Shown here piece by piece: positions 40,008 through 49,493 of a DNA stretch of 64,000 nucleotides. The first letter of the stretch is position 1. Each line of letters begins with the position of its first letter. The position numbers were made by a program, and so were the translations under genes. This DNA is from Thermoflexus hugenholtzii JAD2 (GTDB lineage: Bacteria > Chloroflexota > Dehalococcoidia > UBA2979). The notes beneath the pieces are model-generated. The model saw only the letters and a program-made list of their open reading frames with translations. It had not been told where the DNA came from and searched no databases. Where the stretch lies: the NCBI GenBank assembly GCA_945903275.1, contig CAMDNW010000007.1:1-64000 (forward strand), read 5' to 3'.

Positions 40008-40466
40008 ATGCGCGCCGTCCTGCAGCGCGTCAACCGTGCCCGCGTCACCGTCGATGGCATCGAGGTTGGAGCGATCGGTTTCGGGCTGCTCGCTTATGCC
40101 GGGGTGGCCTCGGGTGACACGGAGGCTGAGGCAACGTGGCTCGCCCGCAAGATTGCGGAACTCCGTCTCTTTCCCGAATCCACGACCGAGGGCGCGCGCT
40201 CGATGGAACGCTCGCTGACCGAGGCAGGCGGGGCAGTACTGCTCGTTTCGCAGTTCACGTTGCTGACCGACACGCGGAAGGGACGCCGCCTCTCGTTCTT
40301 CGCCGCTGCCTCGCCCGAGGTGGCGGCGACGCTCCTCGACAGCCTCGCGGCGGCGTTGCAGGCGCAGGGGATCGAGGTGGCGACGGGGCGGTTCGGGGCG
40401 CACATGGTGGTGGAGTCGGCGAACAATGGACCGGTGACGATTGTGCTCGACAGCGGGGAGCGCTAA
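40008..40466 (+). CDS. dtd: D-aminoacyl-tRNA deacylase
   Basis: [17 protein letters not shown]...[20 protein letters not shown]...[19 protein letters not shown]. Confidence 0.96.
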   Translation: MRAVLQRVNRARVTVDGIEVGAIGFGLLAYAGVASGDTEAEATWLARKIAELRLFPESTTEGARSMERSLTEAGGAVLLVSQFTLLTDTRKGRRLSFFAAASPEVAATLLDSLAAALQAQGIEVATGRFGAHMVVESANNGPVTIVLDSGER

Positions 40467-41029
40467 GTCGTCGCGGTTACTCTTACGAGCAGCGCCTTGC
40501 CGCTTGCGACGGCGTCTTGGACGCGGTCGGCGGTGGCAGAGGCGTTGGGGTCGTGCGAGGTGTCGAGGATACCCCCGGGCTGGAGGCTATCGCGCACCCA
40601 GCGGGTAAACTCGGCGTGCAGGGCGCGGATGCGGTCGGGGAGTTGCTGGTCGGGAGAGCGGGCGGCGTCGCGGGCGAGGGTCGCGCCGAGCGTCGGGAGC
40701 AGGGTCACGAGGTGGATGTTGGCATCGATGCCGGTAAGCGCCTCGGCGTAGGCGCGGGCAGCGTCGGGCGGGACGACATCGTCGATGACTACAGCGTAGC
40801 GCGTGTTCACGCATTCGCGCGCCATGGCGGCGGCGTTGCGGACGGCCATGTGGAGTTGTTCCTCGGCCTGCTGGTCCCCCACCCAGGGGTGGCGGTAGCC
40901 GGCGCGCACCATGTGGCGCAGCGTGTCGACATCGATGTGCACCATGCGGTCGAAGCGTTCGCAGATCGCGGCGGCGACTGAGGATTTTCCCGCGCTGGGG
41001 GGGCCGGTGACAATGATCACCTGTTGCAT
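40463..41029 (-). CDS. P-loop kinase (AAA/phosphotransferase-like)
   Basis: Walker [17 protein letters not shown]; 188 aa. Confidence 0.75.
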   Translation of the reverse strand: MQQVIIVTGPPSAGKSSVAAAICERFDRMVHIDVDTLRHMVRAGYRHPWVGDQQAEEQLHMAVRNAAAMARECVNTRYAVVIDDVVPPDAARAYAEALTGIDANIHLVTLLPTLGATLARDAARSPDQQLPDRIRALHAEFTRWVRDSLQPGGILDTSHDPNASATADRVQDAVASGKALLVRVTATT

Positions 41030-41034
41030 GGGGG

Positions 41035-41238
41035 CTACTCCTCGAATCGCGGAAATGCCCGCAACATCGCAGCAATCTCTTTGGCGTTCGCCGTTCCGTC
41101 AAGGTTGATGCCGCGACTCACGAACAGGAATTCGGCCGCAGCCACTGCATCATCGTCATCGAAATGGACAATACGGTACTCGTCGATACGCTTTCCTCGC
41201 GTGTGGCCTTCACTTGCCGAGAAATCGATATAGATCAC
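41035..41238 (-). CDS. DUF2283-like small protein (start codon uncertain)
   Basis: In-frame upstream extension reads YLPYLRFDPEADVIYIDFSASEGHTRGKRI. Confidence 0.55.
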   Translation of the reverse strand: MIYIDFSASEGHTRGKRIDEYRIVHFDDDDAVAAAEFLFVSRGINLDGTANAKEIAAMLRAFPRFEE

Positions 41239-41293
41239 GTCTGCTTCTGGGTCGAACCGTAGATAAGGCAGATATCTTCAACACCATCCGCCA

Positions 41294-42169
41294 TCAGACC
41301 GCCTCGATCTCCAGAGAGATGTCGAGGGCGGGTGCAGAGTGAGTGAGGGCGCCGACGGAGATAAGGTGGACGCCGGTGGCGGCGACCGCGCGGATGGTGT
41401 CGAGGGTGATGCCGCCGGAAGCTTCGAACAGGACGGGCTTACCGAGATGCGTCTCGACGACGACGTGCATCTGGGCGGGGGTCATGTTGTCGAGGAGCAC
41501 GACTTCGGCGCCGGCCTCGACGGCCTGGGCGGCCATCGCCGCGTCAGTGACCTCGATCTCCACGCGCAGCAGGTGGGATGCGCCGCGCCGGGCCTGCGCG
41601 ATCACCTCGGCGATAGTCGCGCCGCGGCGCTGGGCGGCGGCGATGTGGTTGTCCTTGATCAGCACACCATCCTCGAGGGTGTTGCGGTGGTTCTTGCCGC
41701 CGCCGACGCGGACGGCGTAGCGCTCCAATTCGCGCAGGCCAGGGGTGGTCTTGCGGGTGTCGGTGACCTGCGCCGCACCACCCTCGGCCGCGCGCTGGGT
41801 CATACGACGGGTCATGGTGGCGATGCCGGACATGCGCTGCATGAGGTTGAGGGCCACGCGCTCGCTCGACAGGATCGCGGCGAGCGGGCCTTCGATCTCG
41901 GCGGCGACCTGACCGGGTTCCAGCACCGCGCCGTCGCCCACGATCACGTCGAGCACGATGTCGCCCGAGACCTGCGCGAAGACCTCCCGGGCCGCGTCCA
42001 TACCGCAGACGACGCCGCCCGACTTGAACAGGAACGTGCCACGTCCCTCCTGCCCCGGCGGCACGAGGGCGCGCGTGGTCACGTCATGGAACGCGCGGTC
42101 CTCCTCGAGGGCCTGCGCAACGATGCGCGTCACTTCCTCGGGATCGGGGGTCAGGATGTAGCCGAACAT
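41294..42169 (-). CDS. nadC: Nicotinate-nucleotide pyrophosphorylase
   Basis: LNLMQRMSGIATMTRRM...DTRKTTPGLRELERYAVRVGGGKNHRNTLEDGVLIKDNHI. Confidence 0.96.
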   Translation of the reverse strand: MFGYILTPDPEEVTRIVAQALEEDRAFHDVTTRALVPPGQEGRGTFLFKSGGVVCGMDAAREVFAQVSGDIVLDVIVGDGAVLEPGQVAAEIEGPLAAILSSERVALNLMQRMSGIATMTRRMTQRAAEGGAAQVTDTRKTTPGLRELERYAVRVGGGKNHRNTLEDGVLIKDNHIAAAQRRGATIAEVIAQARRGASHLLRVEIEVTDAAMAAQAVEAGAEVVLLDNMTPAQMHVVVETHLGKPVLFEASGGITLDTIRAVAATGVHLISVGALTHSAPALDISLEIEAV

Positions 42170-42195
42170 GGGGGCCTCCTCAGCGTGCGCTGATG

Positions 42196-42447
42196 CTAGG
42201 ACTTCGCAGGCTTCGACTTGCCAGCGCTGTTGAGGGCGATCGCCCAGCGAACGAGCGCCTTGAAGGCGGAAGCGTTCACTATTTCGCCTTCATGGGTGTC
42301 AATCGCGCGGCGTGCGTTTCCATCGAGACTTGAGTTGAAGAGATCGGCCGGATCCTTCAGAGACGCGCCCTTGTGGAAGGTCAGTTTACCCAAGAGCAGG
42401 CCTTCTGCGCCCATCAACCGCTGCAATACACAAGATGCTTGCGCCAC
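42196..42447 (-). pseudogene. DUF1801-like C-terminal fragment lacking its 5' half
   Basis: LTFHKGASLKDPADLFNSSLDGNARRAIDTHEGEIVNASAFKALVRWAIALNS. Confidence 0.55.
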
Positions 42448-43967
42448 GCCTCGCGGGGCTCGGGGAAGTCGGTGCGGTAGTGGGCGCCTCGGGACTCCTC
42501 GCGGGCGAGGGCGGCGTGGGCGGCGAGGCGAGCGCAGACGAGCAGCGAGCGCAGTTCGTGGCCGGCGCGATCGGTGGGGTTGTCGAACGTCGCCTGCTCG
42601 AAGGCTGCTTGCCAGCGCGCGAGCGTCGCGACGGCCATCGCGAGGTGTTCGCCGTCACGCTCGATGCCGGCGTGATCCCACATGAGGTTGCGAACATCGG
42701 CGGCGGTGGGGGCGGGGATGTCGTCGTAGACCTTGGGAAGCGGGCGCGCGGTGGGGGTGGGCGGGATCGCGCCGGGGGAGCCGGCGAGTAGCCGCTGCAC
42801 GGCGCGCTTGCCGAAGATCATCGTTTCGAGCAGTGAGTTGCTGGCGAGGCGGTTCGCGCCGTGGACGCCGGTGCAGGCGACCTCGCCAATGGCGAATAAG
42901 CCTCGGACGGTAGTCTCGCCCCAGGTGTTGGTGCGCACGCCGCCCATCGTGTAGTGCGCGGCGGGCGAGACGGGGATGCGGTCGCAGCTGATGTTGATGC
43001 CCGCTTCGAGGCAAGTCTTGTAGATCTGCGGGAAGCGCGCGGTCAGCCACGCCTCGTCACGCGCGGTGATATCGAGGAGCACGTGGTCGCTGCCGGTCTC
43101 GACCATCTCGCGCTGCGCGGCGCGGGCGACGATGTCGCGCGGGGCGAGTTCGGCGCGCGCGTCGTACTTCGGCATGAAGCGCTCGCCTCGGGTGTTGTAG
43201 AGCAGCGCGCCTTCGCCACGAACGGCCTCGGAGATCAGGAAGACGGGCACCTCGGGGAGGCGGAGCGCGGTGGGGTGGAACTGTGTGAACTCGAGGTCCA
43301 TCACCTCCGCGCCACAGCGGTAGGCGAGCGCAATGCCGTCGCCGGTCGCGACCAGGGGGTTGGTGGTATAGCGGTACATCTGGCCCGCGCCGCCGGTGGC
43401 GAGGATCACGGCGGGCACCTCGTAACTGAGGCGGCGGTTGTTGAGCCAGTCGAAGACATCGAGGCCCACGACACGGTTGTCGTGCACGCGCACATCGTCG
43501 GCGAGGGCGTGCTCGACCACCGTGACGCCCTCGCGCTGCGCGAGGCCGGCGAGCGACAGTTCGATCTCGAGGCCGGTCGCGTCGCCGCCGGCATGCAGGA
43601 TGCGCGATGCGGAGTGCGCGGCCTCGCGGCCGAGGGAGACCTCGCCGCCAGTGGAGTCGAACTCGACGCCGTAGCGCACGAGGTCGGCGATGCGGTCGGC
43701 GGCCTCGTCGGTAAGTATGTGCGCGGCTTCCTCGTCGACGAGGCCGGCGCCAGCGTCCATGGTGTCCTGCCAGTGGGCTGCGGCGGAGTCGTCGGGGCCG
43801 ACGGCGGCGGCGATGCCGCCCTGCGCGTAGCGGGTGTTCGCCTCGTCGATCGAGCCTTTGGTGACGACGAGGACGCGCTGGCCGTGCTCGTGCGCCTGGA
43901 GAGCGGCGTAGAGGCCGGCGATACCGGAGCCGACGACGACGACGTCGTATTGAGTGGTAGATGTCAT
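42414..43967 (-). CDS. nadB: L-aspartate oxidase
   Basis: YDVVVVGSGIAGLYAALQAHEHGQRVLVVTKGSIDEANTRYAQGGIAAAVGPDDSAAAHWQDTMDAGAGL. Confidence 0.96.
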   Translation of the reverse strand: MTSTTQYDVVVVGSGIAGLYAALQAHEHGQRVLVVTKGSIDEANTRYAQGGIAAAVGPDDSAAAHWQDTMDAGAGLVDEEAAHILTDEAADRIADLVRYGVEFDSTGGEVSLGREAAHSASRILHAGGDATGLEIELSLAGLAQREGVTVVEHALADDVRVHDNRVVGLDVFDWLNNRRLSYEVPAVILATGGAGQMYRYTTNPLVATGDGIALAYRCGAEVMDLEFTQFHPTALRLPEVPVFLISEAVRGEGALLYNTRGERFMPKYDARAELAPRDIVARAAQREMVETGSDHVLLDITARDEAWLTARFPQIYKTCLEAGINISCDRIPVSPAAHYTMGGVRTNTWGETTVRGLFAIGEVACTGVHGANRLASNSLLETMIFGKRAVQRLLAGSPGAIPPTPTARPLPKVYDDIPAPTAADVRNLMWDHAGIERDGEHLAMAVATLARWQAAFEQATFDNPTDRAGHELRSLLVCARLAAHAALAREESRGAHYRTDFPEPREAWRKHLVYCSG

Positions 43968-44172
43968 TGAGGAGGTGCACCTCGGAACGGCAACGGGACA
44001 TCAGCAGGAATGCGGTATTCGCTGTGAGGTACAGAGTTGAGTGCTAGAGGGGGGTCGGCCCAACTCCCCTTAGGTGAACTAGCCCTTACTTTTCGGAACG
44101 TCTGCTGCTGCGCGACTAGCAATACGCGTGGCGCTGACAGCGCGACCATCCCGAGGTGTGTGCGCTGTGCTG

Positions 44173-44836
44173 TCACGGCAACACCGCCTCGACCAGTTCG
44201 CCGACGGCCCAGACGTAGCCGTCGGGGTGGATGGTCATTGCCTCGCGCCAGCCGTGGCCGCGAGTCGCGACGTCCTTGAAGAGGGCGTTCTGCGTGCGGG
44301 CGCGGGCGGCGACCGCGTCGAGGCCGAGGGGCGCCTTCGCCAGACGGCCACTCGAGGCTCAGCGAGCCGCCAGTGGGCAGTGCGTGCCACCGCCTTGCCA
44401 TCTCGTCACATGCCGGCATGATCGCGTCGAGTTCAGCCGGCGTGACGTTCGCAGCGGCTGCAATGTTACGTGCGTACTCGGAGCCGGGCGCTACGTGACC
44501 CGCATGACTCTGCCACGCCGCGAAGACAGCAGCGGAGAGTACTTCCGAACGATCCCTCTCTGCACCGGAGGTAGCCAGACCCGCACGCTTCCCGGCCTCG
44601 CACCGATCAAGTGGCCGCGCGAGCGGACGGAACGTACCTGCATCCCCGCCGGCTGCGAGGTCGCCGTAGATGCCAGTACGCAGGCCCCAGTAACGCTCGA
44701 CGAGGAAGTGAACGAGGTCATGCGGGAGGTGCGCGTCGAAGCCCGGCGCCGGTTCTACCACCACGTCGACGGCTCGTTCGCGCTCCGCAACGACACGATA
44801 GCGGCGATCACCGGTGCGTGTGAACGTGATTCGCAT
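44173..44836 (-). pseudogene. Conserved hypothetical protein interrupted by a single-base frameshift near 44344
   Basis: MRITFTRTGDRRYRVVAERE...LPTGGSLSLEWP / (1-nt shift) LAKAPLGLDAVAARARTQNALFKDVATRGHGWREAMTIHPDGYVWAVGELVEAVLP*. Confidence 0.65.
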
Positions 44837-44864
44837 ATCGCTGAGATCCGGCGGGGCCGCGTTG

Positions 44865-46066
44865 TTACTTCAGCGCCAGCATACGTTCGAGGGCGACTTT
44901 GGCGTGCTGCTTGGTTTCAGCGGGCACCTCGATGCGGTTGACGACTTCGCCGGCGACGAGCGACTCCATGACCCACGCGAGGTAGGCGGGGTGGACGCGG
45001 TACATCGTGCTGCACGGGCAGACGACCGGGTCGAGGCAGAAGACCGTCTTGTCGGGGTTCTCCTTGGCGAGCCGGGAGACGAGGTTGATCTCGGTGCCGA
45101 TACCGATGACCGAGCCGGCGGGGGCCTCGGCGACGTACTTCGCGATGAAGGCGGTGGAGCCGTTGGCATCGGCGGCCTGCACCACGTCGTAGCGGCACTC
45201 GGGATGCACGACGATCTTCACGCAGGGGAAGCGCTCACGGGCCGCCTCGATCTGCGTGAGCGAGAAGCGCTGGTGCACGGAGCAGTGGCCCTGCCAGAGG
45301 ATGACGCGCGAGCGGTCGAGCGCCTCCGGCGTGAGTCCGCCGAGGCGGCCGGACGGGCCGCGCCAGTTCCACAGCGCCATCTCCTCGATGGGGATGCCCA
45401 TGGCGTGGCCGGTGTTACGGCCCAAGTGCTGATCCGGGAAGAAGAAGACGCGCTTGCCGCGCTCAAAGGCCCATTCGAGCACCTTCTCGGCGTTGGACGA
45501 GGTGCAGACCACACCGCCGTTCTCGCCGCAGAACGCCTTCAGCGAGGCGGCCGAGTTCATGTAGGTGACGGGGATGATGTCTTCGGTACCGCCGAAGTGC
45601 TCGCCGAGTTCGCGCCATGCGGCGCGCACATCGGGGTCCGAGGCCATGTCAGCCATCGAGCAGCCGGCCTCCATGTTCGGCAGGATCACCTTCTGGTGCG
45701 GCGCAGCGAGGATATCGGCGGCTTCCGCCATGAAGTGCACGCCGCAGAAGACGATGTACTCCGACTCCGGCCGCTCGGCGGCGTACTTCGCGAGCGCGAA
45801 CGAGTCGCCGCGCTCATCTGCAAACGCGATGATGTCCTCGCGCTGGTAGTGGTGGCCAAGGATGACGACGCGGCTGCCGAGGGTGACGCGGGCCGCGCGG
45901 ATGCGCGCCGTGAGTTCGTCAGCGCCGAGTGCCCAGTAGGCATCGGGGATGGTCTTCTGCCAAGAGCCGAAGGCGACCTCCTCGGACAGCGGGATGGTGG
46001 CGATGCCAGTGTCGGTCTCGCACTGAAGCTGAGGGAGCAGGGCGAATTCGGGTGTTGCAGTGGTCA
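44865..46066 (-). CDS. nadA: Quinolinate synthase
   Basis: RVVILGHHYQREDIIAFADERGDSFALAKYAAERPESEYIVFCGVHFMAEAADIL...CSTMYRVHPAYLAWVME. Confidence 0.96.
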
Positions 46067-46106
46067 TGGGTCGCGTCTTTCGGGGTGAGCGCCTGAGGCC
46101 TCTGAA

Positions 46107-46127
46107 TTTGCGTACTCCGTACGCAAA
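46107..46127. promoter_or_regulatory. Perfect 9-3-9 palindrome 41 bp upstream of nadA, candidate operator
   Basis: tttgcgtac tcc gtacgcaaa. Confidence 0.65.
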
Positions 46128-46227
46128 CAAGGTTGTGTAGAGGATACGCGAAGTGGCAGCGGGGGGTCAATTCGGGGGGGCGTTCGGGCCACGAACTGTT
46201 CAGGGTGATCTTACTAACAAGAGTCCC

Positions 46228-46650
46228 ATGGTCAGTCCGCCGAGGCACTGGCTTGAGTTTCGCCTTCTTGGCGCCGACCTGTCGGACGGTGTAGACGTGC
46301 GTGCGCTAACAAAGCTCATGACGGATCTATCCATAGCCCTACGGGTAATCGCGGATGAACACCTCGGACTAGGCGAGCGGCGGGGTCCAATGACAGTCGA
46401 GGAGCGAGTACTTGCAGGTGTACGGCACCGGGCAGGGGGTCGCGTTCGGCGAGGCGGGCGGGATGATCTGGAACTGCCATTCGATCGGGCGGATGACGCA
46501 GGACGAGACGACCTCAGCACGGTACTCGCTGACGTGCTAGGCACCGACGAAGGGGCCGCTGGCGCGGCTCAACGGCGTCCTGGTGCTGGGGGAGCAGGAG
46601 TCGGACGCGCACAGGACAACGTGCGCACCACGTTGTGGGAGTGGAAGTGA
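46228..46650 (+). pseudogene. Mosaic gene debris: N-terminal fragment of one ORF joined to decayed C-terminus of another
   Basis: WLEFRLLGADLSDGVDVRALTKLMTDLSIALRV... then, in another frame, EYLQVYGTGQGVAFGEAGGMIWNCHSIGRMTQDETTSARYSLTC*APTKGPLARLNGVLVLGEQESD / AQDNVRTTLWEWK*. Confidence 0.5.
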
Positions 46651-46771
46651 TCTCTCACCGCGTTTGATAGGGGCTGCGCGCTGTCTCGATGCGCCTTGGT
46701 GAGCCATGCACCTACGATATACGCGAGCATTATAGTAGGCGCGACCCAGCTAGGGGATGAGTGAGGACTAG

Positions 46772-48436
46772 GTGGCCCAGGAAGCCGGAGCGAAGCAGTC
46801 CGACGATCCTTCGGATAGTCCCCAGCAGCGAGCCGCCGCACCCGCAGCCGAACCCCCGCCCGATCACAGTACAGGGCGGCGGACAGACTCCGCCGCGACC
46901 CCGGCCACCGCAACAGGCGCAAGCGGCGGTACAGGACGACCGCCGGTACCGCCGCTTGCGCCGCCGGCCGCCATTGGCGGGAATCCGCGCCGCCGCCATA
47001 TCGCGCGCGATCTCACCACCGGGAGCATCCCGAAGAACCTCGCATCGCTGGCATGGCCGCAGGTGGTCGAGGGGCTGCTGAACGTCTTCGACCAGGTGTG
47101 GGACCTGTTTCTTGCGGGGCAGGGCTTCGGGTTCCGCGCGATCGCGGGCATCGGCAGCGCGCAACAGGTGGTGCAGTTGATGCGCACCGGCCGCATGGGC
47201 CTCGACACCGCGATGCGGGCGATGATCGCGCGCGCGGTCGGGGCGGGGGATCGCGAGCTGGCGCGGCACATCGCGCAACAGGCGTTCACGGTGAACATTC
47301 TGCTGGCGATCGTGGTCACGGGCTTCGGCGTGATCTTCACTGAGGTGATCCTGCGCGGCCTCGGCATCTCCGAGGCGGTGATCGAGCAGGCGGCAGGGTA
47401 CATGCGCTGGCAGTTCGCGGGCACGCTGGCACTAACCGCGCGGATGGCGACTGGGACGGCGTTGCAGGCGGCAGGCGATGCGGTGACGCCGATGAAAGCG
47501 ACGACCGCCGCGCGCCTCGTGGACATCGCACTGGCCCCGATCCTGATGTTCGGACTGCTGGAGGCGCCAGCGTTCGGCGTGGCGGGCGTCGCGGTGGCCA
47601 ACCTGATCGGGCAGACGCTCGGCGCGGTGATCAACGTGCGTAACCTAGCGAACGGACGCTCGGGCCTGCACGTCACGTTGCGCGGCTACCACTTCGACCC
47701 GCACCTGATCGGTCGCCTGGTGCGCATTGGCGGGCCGGCGACCATCAACAGCATTGAGCGGTCGGCGGCGCAGGTGATCCTGCTGGCGCTGATGGCTCCG
47801 TTCGGCGACGTGGCGCTGGCGGCATACGCGCTCACGCAACGCACGCAGATGGTCGTGAACATCGGTACGCAGGGCGTGGGCAACGCGAGCGGGATTATCG
47901 CGGCGCAGAGTTTGGGCGCCGGACAGCTGACACGGGCGCGGGCGACGGTGCTCTGGGCGCTCGGGTACGTTGCGGTGGCCAAGTTAGTGATCGTGGGGCT
48001 GCTGTTCGTCTTCCCGGAGTTCTTCCTGAAGATCTTCAACGACGATCCAGAACTACTGCACGTGGGCCGCATCTGGCTGCGGATCATGCTGATTGGATAC
48101 TTTGCGATGGGGCCGGTGCAGGTGCTGACGCAGTCGTTCCAGACGGCGGGCGACACGCTCATGCCGATGATCACGACGCTGCTAGCGATGTGGGTGATCG
48201 AGGTGCCGCTGGCGATCGTGCTCTCAGGTACGGCCGAGCGGTCGGGGGTACCACTCCCGTCGTGGGGGAACCTCGGTCACTACGGGGTGGCGACGGCGAT
48301 CAGCGTGGCCGCGTTCTTCCGGCTCGCGATGTACTTGCCGTACTTCGTGTGGGGACCGTGGCACAAGAAACGCGTCCTTGAAGGCGTGCGTGTGGAGCCT
48401 GTACCTGAAGAGCCGGTCGCCATCCCTCCGGTGTGA
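46772..48436 (+). CDS. MATE-family efflux transporter with low-complexity N-terminus
   Basis: ASLAWPQVVEGLLNVFDQVWDLFLAG...TALQAAGDAVTPMKATTAARLVDIALAPILMFG. Confidence 0.88.
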   Translation: MAQEAGAKQSDDPSDSPQQRAAAPAAEPPPDHSTGRRTDSAATPATATGASGGTGRPPVPPLAPPAAIGGNPRRRHIARDLTTGSIPKNLASLAWPQVVEGLLNVFDQVWDLFLAGQGFGFRAIAGIGSAQQVVQLMRTGRMGLDTAMRAMIARAVGAGDRELARHIAQQAFTVNILLAIVVTGFGVIFTEVILRGLGISEAVIEQAAGYMRWQFAGTLALTARMATGTALQAAGDAVTPMKATTAARLVDIALAPILMFGLLEAPAFGVAGVAVANLIGQTLGAVINVRNLANGRSGLHVTLRGYHFDPHLIGRLVRIGGPATINSIERSAAQVILLALMAPFGDVALAAYALTQRTQMVVNIGTQGVGNASGIIAAQSLGAGQLTRARATVLWALGYVAVAKLVIVGLLFVFPEFFLKIFNDDPELLHVGRIWLRIMLIGYFAMGPVQVLTQSFQTAGDTLMPMITTLLAMWVIEVPLAIVLSGTAERSGVPLPSWGNLGHYGVATAISVAAFFRLAMYLPYFVWGPWHKKRVLEGVRVEPVPEEPVAIPPV

Positions 48437-48835
48437 TGCCGTCCGCGATCCGATGCAGCCCACGCGGGGCTAGGCGGCGTCAGCTTGGTGCGCGGGGCGA
48501 GTCGTGCGCCGAGGCGCTGCAGCAGCCCGAGGCTTGACTGCGGTGGGCCGCGTGATGGCCGCCGCCGCCCGTGCCCGTGCCCGTGGTGCGGCTTTCGCGG
48601 GTCGTGAGGCCGCCTCGGGGATGCGCTTCGCACGCGCCGGCTGGCTGGCCTGTTTCGCCGCCTGTTTCGCCTCGGTGCTGCGCTCGACCTCGATGGCATA
48701 GTCGCCGGCGAGCGCCGCGACGGCACCGATCGCCGAGATCATCGGCGCGACCGTGACACCGACGATTGCCGCAGTCAGCGGGAAATGTAACGACCATGCC
48801 TCGCAACACCGGCCAAAGCGTGAGGCAGACACACT

Positions 48836-48985
48836 GTGAAGTTCAAGAACATGCAAGTGACGTGTGCGTGCGGAGTAAGTCAGCGGTTCGATGGCGACCA
48901 GTCCGAGGACTTTCGCGCGTGGATGCGTAAACACCAGTACGAGTGCTTGAAGAACACCGGAGACACCATCGTGATAGGAAATTAG
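48836..48985 (+). CDS. 49-aa hypothetical protein (GTG start) in lower-GC patch
   Basis: MKFKNMQVTCACGVSQRFDGDQSEDFRAWMRKHQYECLKNTGDTIVIGN*; stop abuts next ATG. Confidence 0.45.
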   Translation: MKFKNMQVTCACGVSQRFDGDQSEDFRAWMRKHQYECLKNTGDTIVIGN

Positions 48986-49219
48986 ATGCCAGAGAAACGA
49001 TTGCTACAGGTAGGTGACCTTATCGTACAACGACTTGGTTTACACACTAGGGACGATAAGCACTTTATGCTGCGCGTAGATCGAATCACGCCTACATCTG
49101 TGCAGTTTTCCAACATCGGTCACGGTCGAGGCAACAGCAACCGCAGGTTCACATATAACCTGTCGATGGTGCAGTCGGACATGACCTACAAAAACGGGCA
49201 TCGAATCACTGTGGCATGA
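48986..49219 (+). CDS. 77-aa hypothetical protein in lower-GC patch
   Basis: MPEKRLLQVGDLIVQRLGLHTRDDKHFMLRVDRITPTSVQFSNIGHGRGNSNRRFTYNLSMVQSDMTYKNGHRITVA. Confidence 0.55.
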   Translation: MPEKRLLQVGDLIVQRLGLHTRDDKHFMLRVDRITPTSVQFSNIGHGRGNSNRRFTYNLSMVQSDMTYKNGHRITVA

Positions 49220-49223
49220 CTAC

Positions 49224-49403
49224 TTAGGACTGGGCAATCATGTCGTCGCCGCGGCGGACACTGATGCGCCGTGCGTTCACGTCGTGAAATATCTCCGTCA
49301 GACACCCATCCAGATCGCTGACGCTGGATTTGAACGATGCATTCATCATCTTGGCCACCAGGCACCTAGTATCCAGCCGCACGCGGCTGTGTTGCTCTGT
49401 CAT
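49224..49403 (-). CDS. 59-aa hypothetical protein (below ORF-track cutoff)
   Basis: MTEQHSRVRLDTRCLVAKMMNASFKSSVSDLDGCLTEIFHDVNARRISVRRGDDMIAQS*. Confidence 0.4.
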   Translation of the reverse strand: MTEQHSRVRLDTRCLVAKMMNASFKSSVSDLDGCLTEIFHDVNARRISVRRGDDMIAQS

Positions 49404-49493
49404 CGTGCCTGTGCGTGCATCACGCAGGTATCACATCACCCCACAGCGCAATACAGCGGCGTGACATTCGATCCGGCTGGACGGGTGCGGAGA

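Noticed and set aside
48470-48934. 154-aa minus-strand ORF, Ala/Arg/Pro-rich C-terminus
   Set aside because: Could be a short gene starting near 48741, but low-complexity sequence gives no support; not listed as a feature.
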